A stretch of 64,000 bases of DNA. Source: Caprimulgus europaeus. Taxonomy: Eukaryota; Chordata; Aves; Caprimulgiformes; Caprimulgidae. Where the stretch lies: the NCBI GenBank assembly GCA_907165065.1, contig OU015540.1:5254001-5318000 (forward strand), given 5' to 3'. The position numbers and the translations under genes are program-made. Numbering within the stretch: position 1 is the stretch's first letter; every line of letters starts with the position of its first letter. This document shows, one piece after another, positions 44,801 to 58,740 of this stretch. The notes beneath the pieces were generated by a model. That model was not told the DNA's origin. It did no database searches and saw only the letters and a list, made by a program, of their open reading frames with translations.

Positions 44801-45215
44801 AATTGGCTTCTCTCTGGGCTCCCACAGCTTCTTGGCTTCTTCCTTGCCCCTGGGATGTCCCAATGAAGTTGCCGAGTGGTTTTTCAAAGGTAGATCAGTG
44901 AGGCAATATTCACCTACCACTTCCCCCAGCTTGCCTTGGTGGTGTCCAAAAGCCCCTTCCCCATCACACCCCTGGGAAATTGCTCCCTTCCCATTCCTCC
45001 TGCAAAGGGGATTAAAAGCCACAGTTCATTTTTCATGTGATGTTAGTTTAAATAGGAATTTCACTGCTCTGGCTTTGCCTGGTTTCCGGGAGCCACAGTC
45101 GAGAGAGGGTGGTATTAGTGCTGTGCGAGGCAGGGAGGAGGGAGGTGGGAGTTGAAAGGGGGAAAAGGGAGGGGGACGTGCGGGGGTGAAGACAGGATTA
45201 AAACATCCCATTAGA
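41801..45215. other. Intergenic sequence, no gene recognised
   Basis: Unique GC-rich sequence. A CpG-retaining patch at about 42,430-42,680 (containing CAAGTTAAACTGG and ACAAAAGG) may be regulatory. A GACA run lies at 43634-43647 and a short (CTGGGCTGGA)n at about 44096-44115. No open frame shows a recognisable protein. Confidence 0.7.
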
Positions 45216-45482
45216 ATTTCTGTTTTTGGAAAGCTCACAAAAATGTTGACACGTAGCATGACTAACATAGTGCAAATGTCAGCCCGGCTCTGCGAACGGG
45301 GGCCCTCGCTCTCCTCCCAACACGCTGGCCCCCTTTTAAGGCAAAAATATACAATGAGCTGCACAATGGCCGAATTCCAGAGAGCAGCGCTAATTGTTCC
45401 TTGCTCACGTCGGGCTAATTGCTTCGCTGGAACCATTCGCGCCTGGCCTGGATCCCTCGTGTTTTTACCATTTAATTAGGAG
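45216..45482. promoter_or_regulatory. Candidate conserved enhancer with homeodomain and SOX sites
   Basis: Carries ACAATG twice (45351 and 45363), TAATTG twice (45391 and 45416) and TAATTA (45473) in about 130 bases, plus CpGs retained between them. This motif mix is typical of developmental enhancers. Confidence 0.45.
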
Positions 45483-48400
45483 AGAAAAGCTGAGGCCAGG
45501 AAATGGGATGAGATAAAGGCAGGCAGAGATGGAGGACAGGTCGGGTGCCCTAACGTGGAGAGGAGACATGCTACATGTGCTTGGGCAGGCGAGCGGGCAG
45601 GGAACAGCCTCTGCACCGTGCCAGCATCCAGCAGGATTGAAGCTGTGCAGGCACCTGGGAGAGGAGCGGGAGACTGGGGTGGCTCATGAGCCTTGGTGAG
45701 ACCAAATGTGACATGGAGAAATGCCACCAGCAGCAAATATTTGCAAGAAACACCTTCATCCAACTGCTCAGTGACTGCTCCAAGGCTGAAGCAGGCAAGG
45801 GCACACATAGCTCTTCACCCAGTGCTGTAATTAGAAGGTCTGTCCATTTGCAGACCATGTGCAAAGCTTGATCAGGACCCAGAGAGGGGAACAATAGATG
45901 GGCAGGAAATGCCTTTTGATGGCTGCTTATTGTCTTCCACCTTCTAGGGGAACTGGAAGTTTAACTATAGTCTTCCTCTTTCAGGTATTCATCTCCTCAG
46001 AGGATGCGCCTGGACCACAGCATCTTCTGGCGCTGGGCTCCATTGTGCTGAGGAATGTGCATGTGGTTTTCCCCTTGAATAGCTCCTCTGAGACTGCAGC
46101 AACCCAGAAACACTGCAGGGCCCAGTACATCCCCTCCAGGGAAGAAGGCTTTGCTTACAGGTGCCACTGTCTCCTCCAAGGCACAGTGCAGCATCTCTGC
46201 TGGCTCTCACCCCACCACTGTGCTGCCCGTGATGCCACTGCCCATGTTGTACTCAGGGGTGGATGCACAGGGTTTATTATTAGCACTTCCTTCTCTTTCT
46301 CTCCATCCATCTTACAGAGCACTGCTTGCTCCATAGCATCCTCTGAGACACCTTCATCAGGCTGTGTGGCTTCTTAGGCAGAGAAAGCCCCTTAGAATAT
46401 ATGATCTGACACTGGAGCGCAGCATCTTCTAGGGTGGACCCTGATGGAACTGATCTGTAACTCCTGGAGATCTCCCTGTGCCTGCAAACAGCCAGGGATT
46501 CTTCCATTGCCCATCTACACATCTCATGGTGAGGGCAACCAGTAAGAAGCCAGCAACCTTGTTCATGCAAGAGGGGTTTGATTCGTTGACAGAAGCCTGT
46601 ATCAGCATTCATCCCCCGACAAGTGCTCCCAGCACTTAGGATCACAGCAATACAATTTGAATTTGGCAAGTTTAATTGCTTGATTGTCCCCATGTCAGAA
46701 CAGCTCTTGGCCTTATAAGCAAAGCTCCTGATGGGTTTAGGCACTCAGCACAACCATTTCAGATCAGTGTGAAGATTGTAGCACAGTTCAAAATGTAAAT
46801 TTCAAAGTGAACCCGGTTCCAGCCTGCACTAGTGCTGCAGAATAGCCCCAGGAGCTCTGCTGATGGGCTGTCACACCCCTGTGGGCAGAGGAGCTGAGAC
46901 ATCTGTGGCTGGAAGAATATTCTTCCAGCTGTCCTGGAGGAGAGGGTTGTGCTTGGACTCTGCATCTCTCCCAGCACAAGGCTCTTGACTTTCAGGTCTC
47001 TTGAAAATAGGAAGCATTGTGCCCAACTGCAGGTGAAGGAGAAATTAGCCACACAGAGCTCAACCATGAGCAGGTATGGAAAGTGCTGAAAACAGGGAAC
47101 CCAAACTCGAAACATTCCCCAGAAAATCTGCAATTCTCTGTCCCAGTGTAACAAAGGTGATCTTCTCTTTGTGTTTCCATGAAAGCCCGTAAGAGCACAC
47201 CCACACCCTGAGGACAAGGATATTAGCAAACACTGGAATTTACAACAGAGATTTATTCAGGAAAAGGCTCCAGGTGGAAAGGACTGACACTTTAAAAAGA
47301 GAGAAAGAATTCTTCGTAGATGCAAATGCAATACTTGTAAGTCAATATTTGCTCTTGCAATATTGGCACACGCAGAAACGGTTTTCCAACATGAAGAGGT
47401 TTCAGCCCAGCTGCTCCAGGATCACATTGTTCAGAAGCATTCAGATCCACTTCTTAAACTTCATTTAAAATGTGTTTTTTTAAAGCATTTGAAGAGTCAA
47501 GAGTCTTTTATGACAAGTCCTTCTAGCCATTGAAATCCACCAGCACCATGGGGTGGCCTCATGGTAGCTAACCAAGAACAGATGATCTCTTTGGGAAGAG
47601 AATATTTAAAACCCCAAAACATCAACAAGTCAGAACAAATCCATGTGGCAGTAATAGAGTTGAGAACATTTCTTCCCAGATCAGTTGGTCATAGACAAAC
47701 CCCCAGATATTTAGTCTGGGACTAACCCCCACCCCACACATGTTTCCAGCACCCTCCATGTACTGGAACCTCATACCAAGATGCCCAGTGCTGGTTACTC
47801 ATTTGGGGTTTGAGTCCCTTTGAAGTTACCATCACGTGTGTATGAGCAGGCTGCCTGGGAAGCCCAGGTGACCTTAGGACCTGCTGGCCAGGCACAGCCC
47901 ATGGTCACTACAAGCAAATGTCCCCACCCCAGTCCCCTATGCCCACCCCACACATAGAGCCCAGTGGGGAAGCCTCCAGCCAAGGGATGTGGAAACTTGC
48001 TCCCAACACTTGGAGAGGCCAAGAACCTTTCTTCAGACCTGGATTTATTTACACAAAAGAGAAAACAGTCAAAATACTGGGAATTAATTTTCCTATCTGG
48101 GAGGGGAGAAAATAACCCAGCCTACCCACTGCACTGGGTGCTCTGGGAACAGCTGTCCCAGTCTGTGAGGTACCCTGGGACTGATGGGCAGCCTGTGTTG
48201 CCTGTTATCCTGCTGTAACAAGATGAGCCAAGCAGCAAGGAAAGGGAAACCAAGATATAGCGGAGAAGCATGCTGTATTTCTGCAACACACTGGAGAAAA
48301 ACTTAGGTCAGTGATCATCATCAAAACTTGGTAGCAAAAAAATAAGGAAACTCCTTATTCCTGTTCCCCATGGCTCAGAGAGGTTTGAGTCAGGAAGGGC

Positions 48401-51400
48401 GGAGGCAACACATTTTGTACTCTTGGAAAGGACTAGGCGTCCTCGACAAAGTGATTGCTCCTCTTGTTGCTGCAGAGTGGCCTCTGTCCTTTGCCCCATG
48501 AGGGTCCTCTTTGTCCCCCATTCCCTGGCCTTGAAGGACCACATCTAAGGATGACAAGGGCATTTCTTTTGGGTTTATTTCAAGTGTTGCCCAATTAGAG
48601 AATTAACTGCAGTCTCCATTTAGGAATAGTATCCTGGGAGTGTGTTGTCCACTTTGTTGGACAAAGGACATGATTCAAGAACAGTTATCCTGGTTTTTAC
48701 ACTCAAAATAACGTGACTTTTATTCTGGAATAAGCTGGTTGTTGGCTGCTTTTCCGGAACAGGGCGCAGGGAGCGTGCCAAGCTCAGGGAGAGGATGTGT
48801 CCACCTGCCCCGTAGGAAGCGGGACAGCAGCCAGACGGTGTGGTTTGCACACACCACTGGACAGGCACCCAGTGGCAACAGCGTCCTCCACTACCGACCT
48901 GGGCTGGATTCAAACTGGCAGCTGAGAGGGAAGAGGAAACCATATTATATTGTTATCTCTCACCTTATTTCCCTTTCGTAACAACCCCGTCCCTTTGCAA
49001 AACAGAAAAACACACCGGTGCTTTGCAGGGGCTGCTGGAGCCCATGCACTGAGCCAGGGCCAGCCAGGGCTGGAGCTTCCTCCACCAAGGGCCATGCACA
49101 GACGAGCTGTCATTTCCCCCAAGCCCAAACTGAGTCAAATGCAAAAGGGAAAAGCTCAGGGAACAGCAAGACTTTGTTTCCTGGCTCAATCCCAGCCTGT
49201 TCAGGGTGGGATGCTGTTGCAGGCAAGTTTTCTCCAGGAAATAGGACCATGGTCCTGCTGGTGCACCAGCTCCAGCCCCGAGACCCTAATCACTTTTACT
49301 GGGAATATATATTACAAATGCACAAACTAGCCAGGGATAAGTCTCAGAAATGTGTGAGGCAAGAGAGACTAAGCTCTCAAAGATGGTTACCATCGTGCTT
49401 TCCCCTCACACTGTGCAATTGTCCCATCTCTTTTTGGTTTAAGCTCCTGATGTCTCAATCCTGGGGTCTAACGGAGCCTGGCAGTCAGCTCTGCCCACCC
49501 TAATCCGTTCATGTGGCTCCTGTAGAGGCTCTCAGGAACCATGGAGGCCGCTTCTCCTTTTTCACATCGAGAAAATTCATGAGCTGGTTTCACATTTGTT
49601 TTTCTTTCAAACTTGAGGCTTTGCAGATATTAAAATATAATCCAGGAAGAATTTGCTTTGTGAGGAAGGAGTGTGGGATCACGGAGGGGAGAGGGGTCAG
49701 TGGGGGAGCGCAGGGAGGTGGGGGTGGCAAAGAGGTTTTCATTTCCCCTCTGTGTCCCATTGGGATCGAAGTTTTTACCTCCCTGCAAACAATAGTGGCC
49801 AGTATGGGACCTGTGAGAGTCTTTGGGAGACTTCAAGCTCCACAGAGCTGGGAATTTCTGTTCACAGCAGGAATTTTCAACATTGCCCATAGTGAGGGCA
49901 GGAGAAATGCTCTTTGCAGGTGGTAAGAAATGGAGAAGGTGGCTGAGACCATGGAGAAATGAGTAGAAGGGAGAGAAGAAAACATCTCTCCTGGTACCGA
50001 GTTGTTGCTCTGCATTAAAAAAAAAAGCAAACAAATACAATTTGTGTTATAGGTAAACAAAGGAACTGGCCAGGCAGGGCAGGAAGGCAGAGCCCTGTCA
50101 GAGCCCCACGCCACATGGGGAGATAACCAAGAATCCTAGAAATGTGGAGAGAGGCTTAAGGTGATTGCTCAATGCATGAGGAAATACAGGGCAAAAGGCA
50201 GATATCAGGGAAAGGAAGCTGGAAAAGGGCAGGCTGATATGAGCAATGAGGTCAGTGCTGCAAAAATAGTGCGGGAAGACTTCCTGGAGGCAGCACACAG
50301 GCAGAGCACACGTGTCCCCGCTGCTCCTCCTGCCTTAGAGGCACAGGTGGAAAGGGCTCATTAGCCCGATATTGGGTTCAAATCACCCAGTGGAGGTGAG
50401 TTCAGTCCATCAAAAGCTCCTAAGCTGCAAATCCCAGTTCATGGCACCTGCAGCTGAGTTTCATTTCCAGGAGAGTACTTCCAGACTGACTCAACTCCAT
50501 TGGCAAAGTCTCATTGAGTTGCCCAAGCTGAGGCTGTCACCCAAAAAACATGAGGAATGTGTGGCTGCATCCACTCAAAACAGCCATTTTTCTTGAATGA
50601 GTACCAAAACTGGCCCCAGCTTGCTGTCAGAGCAAGCATGAGACAGACAGACTGCCCTCCCAGCTTGGGTTTGATCTCCAGCTCTGTTGCATGGTGAGCT
50701 CATCTCTTCTGGATTGCAAGGCACACTGCTGGGAGAGCAGCCATCTGACCCGTGGCTCTGCAAGCACTGGCAGTGTGGCTTGTTTGGGTTCCTGATATGC
50801 CAGGGGTCTTGAGGCTTGTTTTAAGTTCATCTCAGTTTGGCAGTTTTGATGGGTTCTGCCTTTCTGGTCTGGTCACAAGAAGTTGGATGTTCATACCAAT
50901 CTTGCTCTAAGACAAACAGCAACCATAAATCTCTGGGTGAAGCCAAGAGAGTCTTGTCTTTCATTGCTCTCTGCTGTCCCCTCAGCCCTCTGAACCCCCG
51001 ATGCCCTCACAAGCATGGAAGCCTTAATCAATGTCCTATCAAAAGGAGCAGAATAAATCTCATTATCTTGTGAGACAAGGTCACAATCCCTGTGTGGCCG
51101 TCTGGCAACAGATGGGGCTGCTCCTTGGGTTGCCTTTTCTTTACAGGAAGTCTTCCATCAACTCTTGCAATGCACAAACCTCTATATGTCTCCAAAATGC
51201 AGTTTCAGCACTTGTCCCTGCTGTGGCTTGTTTAGTGGATCACTACTCAAAGCACAGGACTTCCCATGATGTTCCACTCTACCAATCCATCCTGCTCCAA
51301 GGAGACAATATGGCATGTCTCCAGCCTTGCCCCCAGGATCTCCCTAGAGGATCTCCCATTAGGATCCTACACAGTATTGAGTAACTTCTCCAGTTTATTT

Positions 51401-54400
51401 GAAATATGACTAGTTTTTTTAGTCACCTATAGAATGAAGGATCTCTTTCAGGAGCAGGCCATGCATCGCGGTCCCTTGTGCTCAGTTAGATTTGTTTCTT
51501 GAGCTCATCTGTCTTCTGTTCCTGCTGCTCTGCCTCTTCCTATGTTCCCAGTGATTTGTTAAAATATTGCACCAGTGAAATCAATGGGAAAACTGCCTCT
51601 AATGTTAATGATTTCTGGGTCAGACATTGAGCTTGGACTCACAGAAAAGCCTATTTTCCTGCCCCATTGCCCTTGTTGCGCTGGCCCAGGCATGGAGCTG
51701 CTGCTGGGGCCAGTGGCCCAGGTGGCTGTGCTGACACAAACACGCGGTTTTAGACAGTTTTCCCTTCCACCCTCAGGCAGGGAAATGGACAAAGATGTTC
51801 TGCGGCTGTTTGAAGAGGACACACAGCTGATAGCAACCACATTTGTGACAGTGTTTATTTGCATTTCCAGCAAGCCTTTGATAAAACCCAGCTCCTGCAT
51901 GCACTACCCAAGCTCCAGGGACCATGGGAATGCTGGGAGGACCATCTCTCCATCTGGGAGAGGACACAGGAGAGCCCGTGACCAGCCCACTGGCCCAGCG
52001 GCACATTCAGCTGGACACACATCCCCTTCAAGGGACAAAGGGACTCGTTCAGAGAGGAATAAACCATGTGTGGCCTACAGGAAGGAGGGGGCTGAAGAGG
52101 ACTTGACTTCACCAGCAGCAGGGTGGGAAGATAAGGATGAAAAATCAGATTGTTTCCAGCTCATGTCTGGGCAGTCTGTGGGGAAGAGGCTACTGGATCC
52201 ATGTGTGGTGTGAAGGGGCTGGAAGCAGGGGAAATTTGGGAGACCTTCTAGGAGACCCTGTGAAGCCTCTTTGTCCCCAGGAAGGTGATGTCTCTTGCTG
52301 CGGTGGCAGTGGCACAAGGAGGATCTGAATGAAGCAGAGTGAAGCCAACCCCACCACCACCCACTGCCCTCCAACCTCTGCTGGATCTCAGCATGGCTGA
52401 CCTTCACAGAGCCCAGAAAGGGTTTTACAGGGATCACCAAAGCACCTGACTCCATACAAAATACCATATAAGGTATCTGGAGAGACACGGAGTAATGCTG
52501 GTGCATTTCTCCTTCTCCCTGGGCACCCTCCAGCTCTGTCTGCTCATGAGGCCACCAGCAGTGAGGAGCCACTGGGCAGAGGCGTCTGCTCCCCCTCCCC
52601 GAGAACAGGGACCCTTTTCTGCCTGTCACCCTATAGCCATGACCCAGTTTCACTGCTGCATTTCTCAGCCTGGGGCTTTTTCCTTTTTGTCTCCTCTCTC
52701 GCCATTCCCCTCCCTCCCCTTTGGCACTGGCATTTGATATTTACTTTCAGGCTGGGAGGGACAGAGGAGGCTTTTCCTTGTGTTGCCCCCACATTGTTCC
52801 CTGCTGGTATTTGGGAACAAGTGTGACATTCAGGGGAGCTGGAGCGGACAAAGCCTGCCTGGAGGTAATCATACCGCGGGCAGGGGTATCGGGTATCTGT
52901 GGATGCAGGGCATCCAAAAGCTTTTGACTACATCTTTTTTAGGAAGAGCTTTTTCAGCCTCGGTATCTCTCAGATTAGGTTTTGTCCCCAGAGGAGCCTG
53001 TTGTGCCTCCATTGTAGTGCAGCTGTGGGAACCCACGGCATGGCTCGGCAACGGAGCAGTAGGACAATGCCAAAAGGCACCGGCGCTCCTGACCTATCCG
53101 ATGGGCAGCTCTTCCTGTGGTCCAGAGGGACTGATCTCTAACAAGGAGGTTATGTTGACATCTGCTTCCCGGTGCTTTCTCTTCTGTACTCAGATGTCCT
53201 CAAAAGAGCAGGTATGGATGGAGGACCTGTGCTCTTGGCAAGCATCCCTGAGCCTGTGCATGGAGATGGAGAGGGTGATCACACACATACACACAGTTGG
53301 GGAATGGATGATGACTGGTAAACCACGTACAAATGTGTTTGTGCCTTGGATGTGCAAGAAGGAGGCAACACAAGGAAACCATCTTGTCATCCCTGGCTCT
53401 ACCAGGGCACTGGGGGAGCAGAAACAAGCTCAAAAACTCAGTGATGAGTGGGAAAATGTAATGGAAAGCACAAGGTTGTCTCCCTTTCCTCCCATGCACT
53501 CTTTGGCATGGCCAAGCAGAGGTGGCCCTGGACGCAGAGCACCCACAACCTCTCACAAGAAGTGAGAGATGCTTGCCTGTCTCAGCCACTTTTTGCACTT
53601 TGGGATTTGCAGGACTGAGATGTTAAATTCTTCCCAGAGACACAGGAAGGGCAATTGGACCTCAGCCTCTGCTGAAGCACAAGCTCATGCTGCTGGGTGT
53701 CCTGTCTGAGGTTGTCCAGCCCCATCCAGCACCGACAGAGCCTGGCTGCTGCATGACCCTGCCTGTCCCAGGATGAGGTGACATCTAGAGCCCTGACAAG
53801 TCCAAGGAGACTGTGATGTCTCTTCTTCTCAAAGAAATCAGCACTTGCTCCTCCCCAATCCCATTAAAACGCCTGATTTAGCACAGATACTAACTGCTTT
53901 TAGCCCATGTAAAGCCACTTCTGGCTCCTCTCAGCTGAGGAGCTGCGTAACCCCGGTGAAGCCTGGCTGATATAAACCAGCCATTGACTGATCCCTTATC
54001 TCCAGCCTTCTCGTGCTGACTGATCGGTTCCTCCCTCTTCTCTCGGCTGAGCCTCTGCTCTGGATTCATACAGACTTTTTGTCACTTTTAAAGTCCTGGT
54101 CCAATAAAACATTAAAGCACTTGAACATGAATGAGACTGTTTACTTGCTTAAACCTAAACATGGGACGTAGTTGGATCAAGACCTTTCTCTTCCTGCCCA
54201 GTGCTTCTTCCTCCAGTGTCCTGGCTGCTCTCCTCAGCATCGGCTGTGGTTTCTCTCCACTATGGTTCAATGTCACGGACAATTTGCAGTTTCCCATTTG
54301 TGATGCACTGGTTTTGCCTAAGGTGACAAATGACCTTCTCCCTCAGTGATAAACCGACTTACTCATCCCAGGCTGCCACCGCTGGTTAGTCACAGTGTGG

Positions 54401-57400
54401 CCTCAGAGCTGAGGCTTTCGGTTCTGCTCAGCATCTGCACTACAGCTGTTTGCCGTTGACTTTCCCCTGTTGTCTTTAGCACCCAGCCACTTGCTTCTTG
54501 TTGCTCCTCAGCTCGTTGTGTTTCCTTTTATTATTCTCAGTTCTCTAAACCAAGCTTGCTCCTTGCTACGTCTTCTGGGAAGAGCAATCCTCTGTCTGGC
54601 TGTGAGGCAGCCCTCGGTGGCTTGGTGTGATTCAGCACGTTGAGTTTGGTGGGAAATCATGAGCATATCTGGGGATGGTGGGACAGGCAAGTGGGAGATG
54701 CTGCTAGAGTGGCTACCATCCGGGGTGGCTGGCTGGAGAGGGGACATAAGCTACCACCGTGTCCCTGGATGGGGATGGATGTTCTTGGATGGGCAGAAAT
54801 GTCCATGCAGCAGCTGGGAAGCGTGGCAGTGAGGCCAGCACAAGGCTGGTCTCCAACCAGTGCTGCCTGGAGCTGGCTGCCCACAGCTGCTGAGCCACCA
54901 CAGCATACACGAGCGTGCAGCTCGTCAGACGTGGCCCTGACCGAGGTGTTTGGGAGCAGGTCCAGGCTTATGCGAGTTGGGCTGGCTGCCAAACACACGC
55001 ATCCTCCATGCAAGGAAAAGATGTCTTAGTGGGGATACAAAGCACACACGATGGGCAGGTCCCTGGATGAAGCTACTTCCCTCCAGCACATCTGGAGAAT
55101 TGCTCCCATCCTCTGGTAAACAGGCTTCCAGAGGAAGATCTGTGCTAGTGTTGTCCTCCCAGTGGGACGTGGTGGAGCCAAGGTAGGAAAACCCAGCGGG
55201 ATGGGAGGATATAGGCTATCCTAGAATAGCTTACAGCTGTCCTGGAAGCTCAGAGACCTGGAGGACTGAGAAGCATGTTGTCAAAGTCACAGATTTAATC
55301 ATTTTTCTTAAATCTTGGCAAAGGGCTGGGGGAAGACACAGTTTCCACAGGACAAGGGATGATGAAGGTCCATCTGGAGTCTCTGTTGAATACAGCCTTT
55401 TCTCCCATCTCTGTAGACTCAGAGGGAGCAGCAGCACAGGTGGGTCTCTGGACTAGGCTCAGGAGAAAGCCTGGAGGAGCCAGCACAGCTGCTACTCCTC
55501 CTCCTGAATAGAGGAGGTCTCAGGAACCCTCAGTGATGTGGTATCTTTAAAAATCCTTGCATAGCATCCAGCATTGCTGAGGATGGGTTATTGTTTTAAG
55601 AGGATGGTGAGAAGATAAAAGAAGCAGTGTCATGGTATGAAGAGAAGAACCTGAGGTCCTCAGCCACAGAGCAAAAATTTGGAAGGGGCTATTTCAGGGT
55701 TCCTGCTCCAGTGCAGGAAGAAGTGGTGAGAAAGTGCTGTAGTGCTTGGAGAGCAAAGACAGGGTTTGCTGAAATCTCTGGTAACAATAATTATGTCACA
55801 GCTGTCGAGGCCCAGAGCTATTTTGCTGGAGATTGTAAGCCCAGATATGGGTAAATCAGGAAGCTCAACTCTCTCTTCAGAGGGGGATAAGCAAGGAGGT
55901 TGTTCTCCAACCTGGATGGACATGGAGCCCTGTGTTCCCTCCAGGCACCACAGATAGATGTCACACATGAAAGAAAACAAACCAAGGCATGATCCACAGT
56001 ATGCTGAATGTGATGCTGAGGTCCTGCTCCAGAACTGTGCTCCAGCCTTGCTCAGCTGCCCTAGGCTCAGAAACCTCCGGTGTACTGGAAGGAGACTCCT
56101 CTTAGGAAACCAGGAACCTGCTAAGTTCAGCTCTGGTTACAGCCTTAAACCATCATGTCATAAATCTTTTTTGTGCCAACATCCTTGGCAAGGGTGTTCT
56201 CCACCAAACACCTTGCTCAGTGGTGTGGGGGGTGTGGCAGCTCTTTTGGGGGGTGTATCTTTCTGCTATGGGAAGGGCAGCCCAAAAATAGCCCCCAGGG
56301 CACACTCGGGCTTTGGGACCCCAGCATCAGGGCTCAGGGGAGGTGACAGACGATGTGACTTTTGCAGCCTCTCTGAGACCTCTCTCAGCAGGAGCTCCCA
56401 GCCTTTCCCAGGTGAGCTTCCCTGGGCAGTGTGAGGAGGCAGACAGCGCTGGACATGCAGCTCTGAACATGCCAACCCTCCTTCCAGCAAGACAATGCCC
56501 CCAGGCAGGCTGCCCAAAACCAGAGCAGTCTCTCCTCCCCGCACCGATGACCACACACTCAGTGAGGGCCAGGAGGTCCCAGTGCCACTCTGCTTCTGGG
56601 ACACCAGTCCCCTGGGAGAGAAGTCAGCTGGTGGGGGGCACAATAAAGGTGGGGGCTTTGGGTTAAGGGGTCAGGACTGAGCTCTGGAGGCTTTTTATAT
56701 TAAAAAAACACCCCCGGGAGCCTGTTTGGACTGAGCGTTTCAGAGCTGTCCCAGGCACCTCTTTCCAGCCCCTCTCCCTCCCCCCGTGCGACTCAGCCCC
56801 GTCTCCTGCAAAATCTCCAAGTGACAAAAGGCTCTTTGGGGCTCAGCATCAGGCACAGCCCATCTCCCGCCTGCCTGGCCGCATGGATGGAGGACAGGAC
56901 CATCTGCTCCAGGGCAAATGAACCCCGTGGCCAGATGCTCAGCTTTGCTAAGGAGCCTGTAAAAGCCTTGGACCTGGTTCATGGGAACCGCTTTGCTCTC
57001 CCCCGCCTCCTCCTCCCACACACATTAACCTCTTTACTGCCACTGATGTCTTTATAGCAACATCTGAGTGAGGAGAAGGAGGTGGGTGGGAAGGCACGGG
57101 GGCGGAGGGGCAGGATGCTGTGGAGGTGTGCTGGGAGCCTGCCTGACGCTGTGGTGTGAAGTTTGCCATCCTTCCTCCCTGCTTTGGGAAATGGGGAATG
57201 AGAGCCCCTTCCCAGCGAGGAGGCCACAAGCAGCACGGGAGTGGGTGTGGAGGCACCGCAGGGGTGGGAGGAGGAGGTGACAGGATTGGCACTCGCTTTG
57301 GAAGTGTCCCTGCAGGGGTTTGCTCTACATCCCTCAGATTCCCACGGGCCAACCAAGCCCCATCCCCCAAAGCCTGGCCCAAGGTTTCTATGAACCATTC

Positions 57401-58320
57401 TGATGGTCCCTATCCTTAGGGCAGCAATGAAGGCACACGGTGTTTGCTGCGAGTGCGTTGGCTCTGATGAAGAGGATGGGAGAGACCGTGGCTGCTGGGA
57501 GGTCTCAGCGGCTGTGGTCCCCATCACAGCCCATCCCTGCACTGGGCACCACACAGCCGGCTGCTGGGAGGGAGGGACACAGAGCCCAGCATGGGGAGCT
57601 GGGTGCCACGGTCCATGCCAGGGTCTGCCTGGCCAGTTGCAGCTGATGTCCTGCCTGCACGGTGTGGTTAGCTTTAGAACATGTTTGCAACAGCGTACGA
57701 TGTACCTTTGCACCAAGCAGCACGATTTCAGGGGGGACGAGGACCCGGAACTCCTGCCTGGTAGTGTCTATCATGCTGCTGATGGGGAAGAAGCCACATA
57801 ACCTATTGCCCCTGTTCCTTCCAGTGACAGAAAGTGGGTATCAGTCCCACTTGGCAGGGTGCTCCCACAAAACACCCCAGTTTTGGGCAGGGCTGACAAG
57901 CATCTGGACCATGGGGATGTACCACCTGCATACTGCTCAGTGCTATGAATCCCACAACACGGCAGGTGAGCAGCTGCTGCTCCAGGCTGAATCCAACCCT
58001 CTCACCTGGACAGGGAGGCTTTCAACCTATTAACAGACATGGGGAGACACAGCCTCTACTGTAATGCTACATCTGCCTCTCCCCTCCCTCCCCCAAGCGT
58101 TTTCTGTCCTTCTAAATTAATTTCCAGTCATCCAGGCCACAAAGAGTTAACGGCATCCTGCTCTGGTGGGCTGTCTGGGGTGGGAATTGGGGACATCACA
58201 GGTGGGATGCGAGCATGCAAGGCACAGTGGCCTGCTGGAAAAGACCTTGACTATTGAACCCTGAAAAATCTCCTCCTTTCTACCAGAGCCTTCCTTGCCC
58301 TGGTTCCCACAGGGCTCCTC
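45483..58320. other. Intergenic sequence, no gene recognised
   Basis: Thirteen kilobases without a recognisable exon, RNA gene or mobile element. An octamer ATGCAAAT lies at 47320-47327 in an AT-rich patch (47270-47480). AATAAA and ATTAAA occur together at 54103-54116. Open frames up to about 260 codons (52780-53565) lack domains. Confidence 0.7.
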
Positions 58321-58329
58321 AGCCGTCCC

Positions 58330-58740
58330 ACACCTCTGGGAAGGTCACACGCCGCTGCTCTATCTCACTCGACGCGGTGGGAATCCGATTAACAACTGGC
58401 CCCCCAGCTCTGGGATTGGGCAACGATGGGCGAGAGAAGGGTCTCGCGCCCGGAGAAGAGCTTTCCCACACTATATCCCCCCTCTCCGGCGACGGCGGAG
58501 GAAATCGTCCATGTCTAAATGTGTCCTGATAGCTGCGCTAATCTAGGGCTGAATGTGCAGCTCGGGGTGGGCTCGCTGGCAGCATTAGCGCAACACATGG
58601 CCCATATTCAGCTCACACAAAGGGCCGTATTCTTCCTCACCCCGCTCCGGCTTCGCATGCTCCAGTGGAAAAACAGAGTGCTGAGGGAAGAGGGGAAACC
58701 GTTGAGATGGAGCAGCTGGCTCCCCTCGGGGACGCGGGGG
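58330..58740. promoter_or_regulatory. CpG-retaining candidate enhancer with two CSL cores
   Basis: GTGGGAA (58377-58383) and TTCCCAC (58463-58469) are CSL/RBPJ cores in opposite orientation. The block also has GATTAACAA, TAATCT and many CpGs such as TCGCGCCCGG and GGCGACGGCGG. It lies 20 kb upstream of LFNG, a Notch-pathway gene that Notch itself controls. Confidence 0.4.

Noticed and set aside
52780-53565. A 261-codon + frame in the right intergenic part.
   Set aside because: Low-content translation without a recognisable domain, promoter or splice support.
54103-54116. AATAAA and ATTAAA side by side, a possible 3' end of a long noncoding RNA.
   Set aside because: No exon structure, promoter or other transcript evidence upstream.
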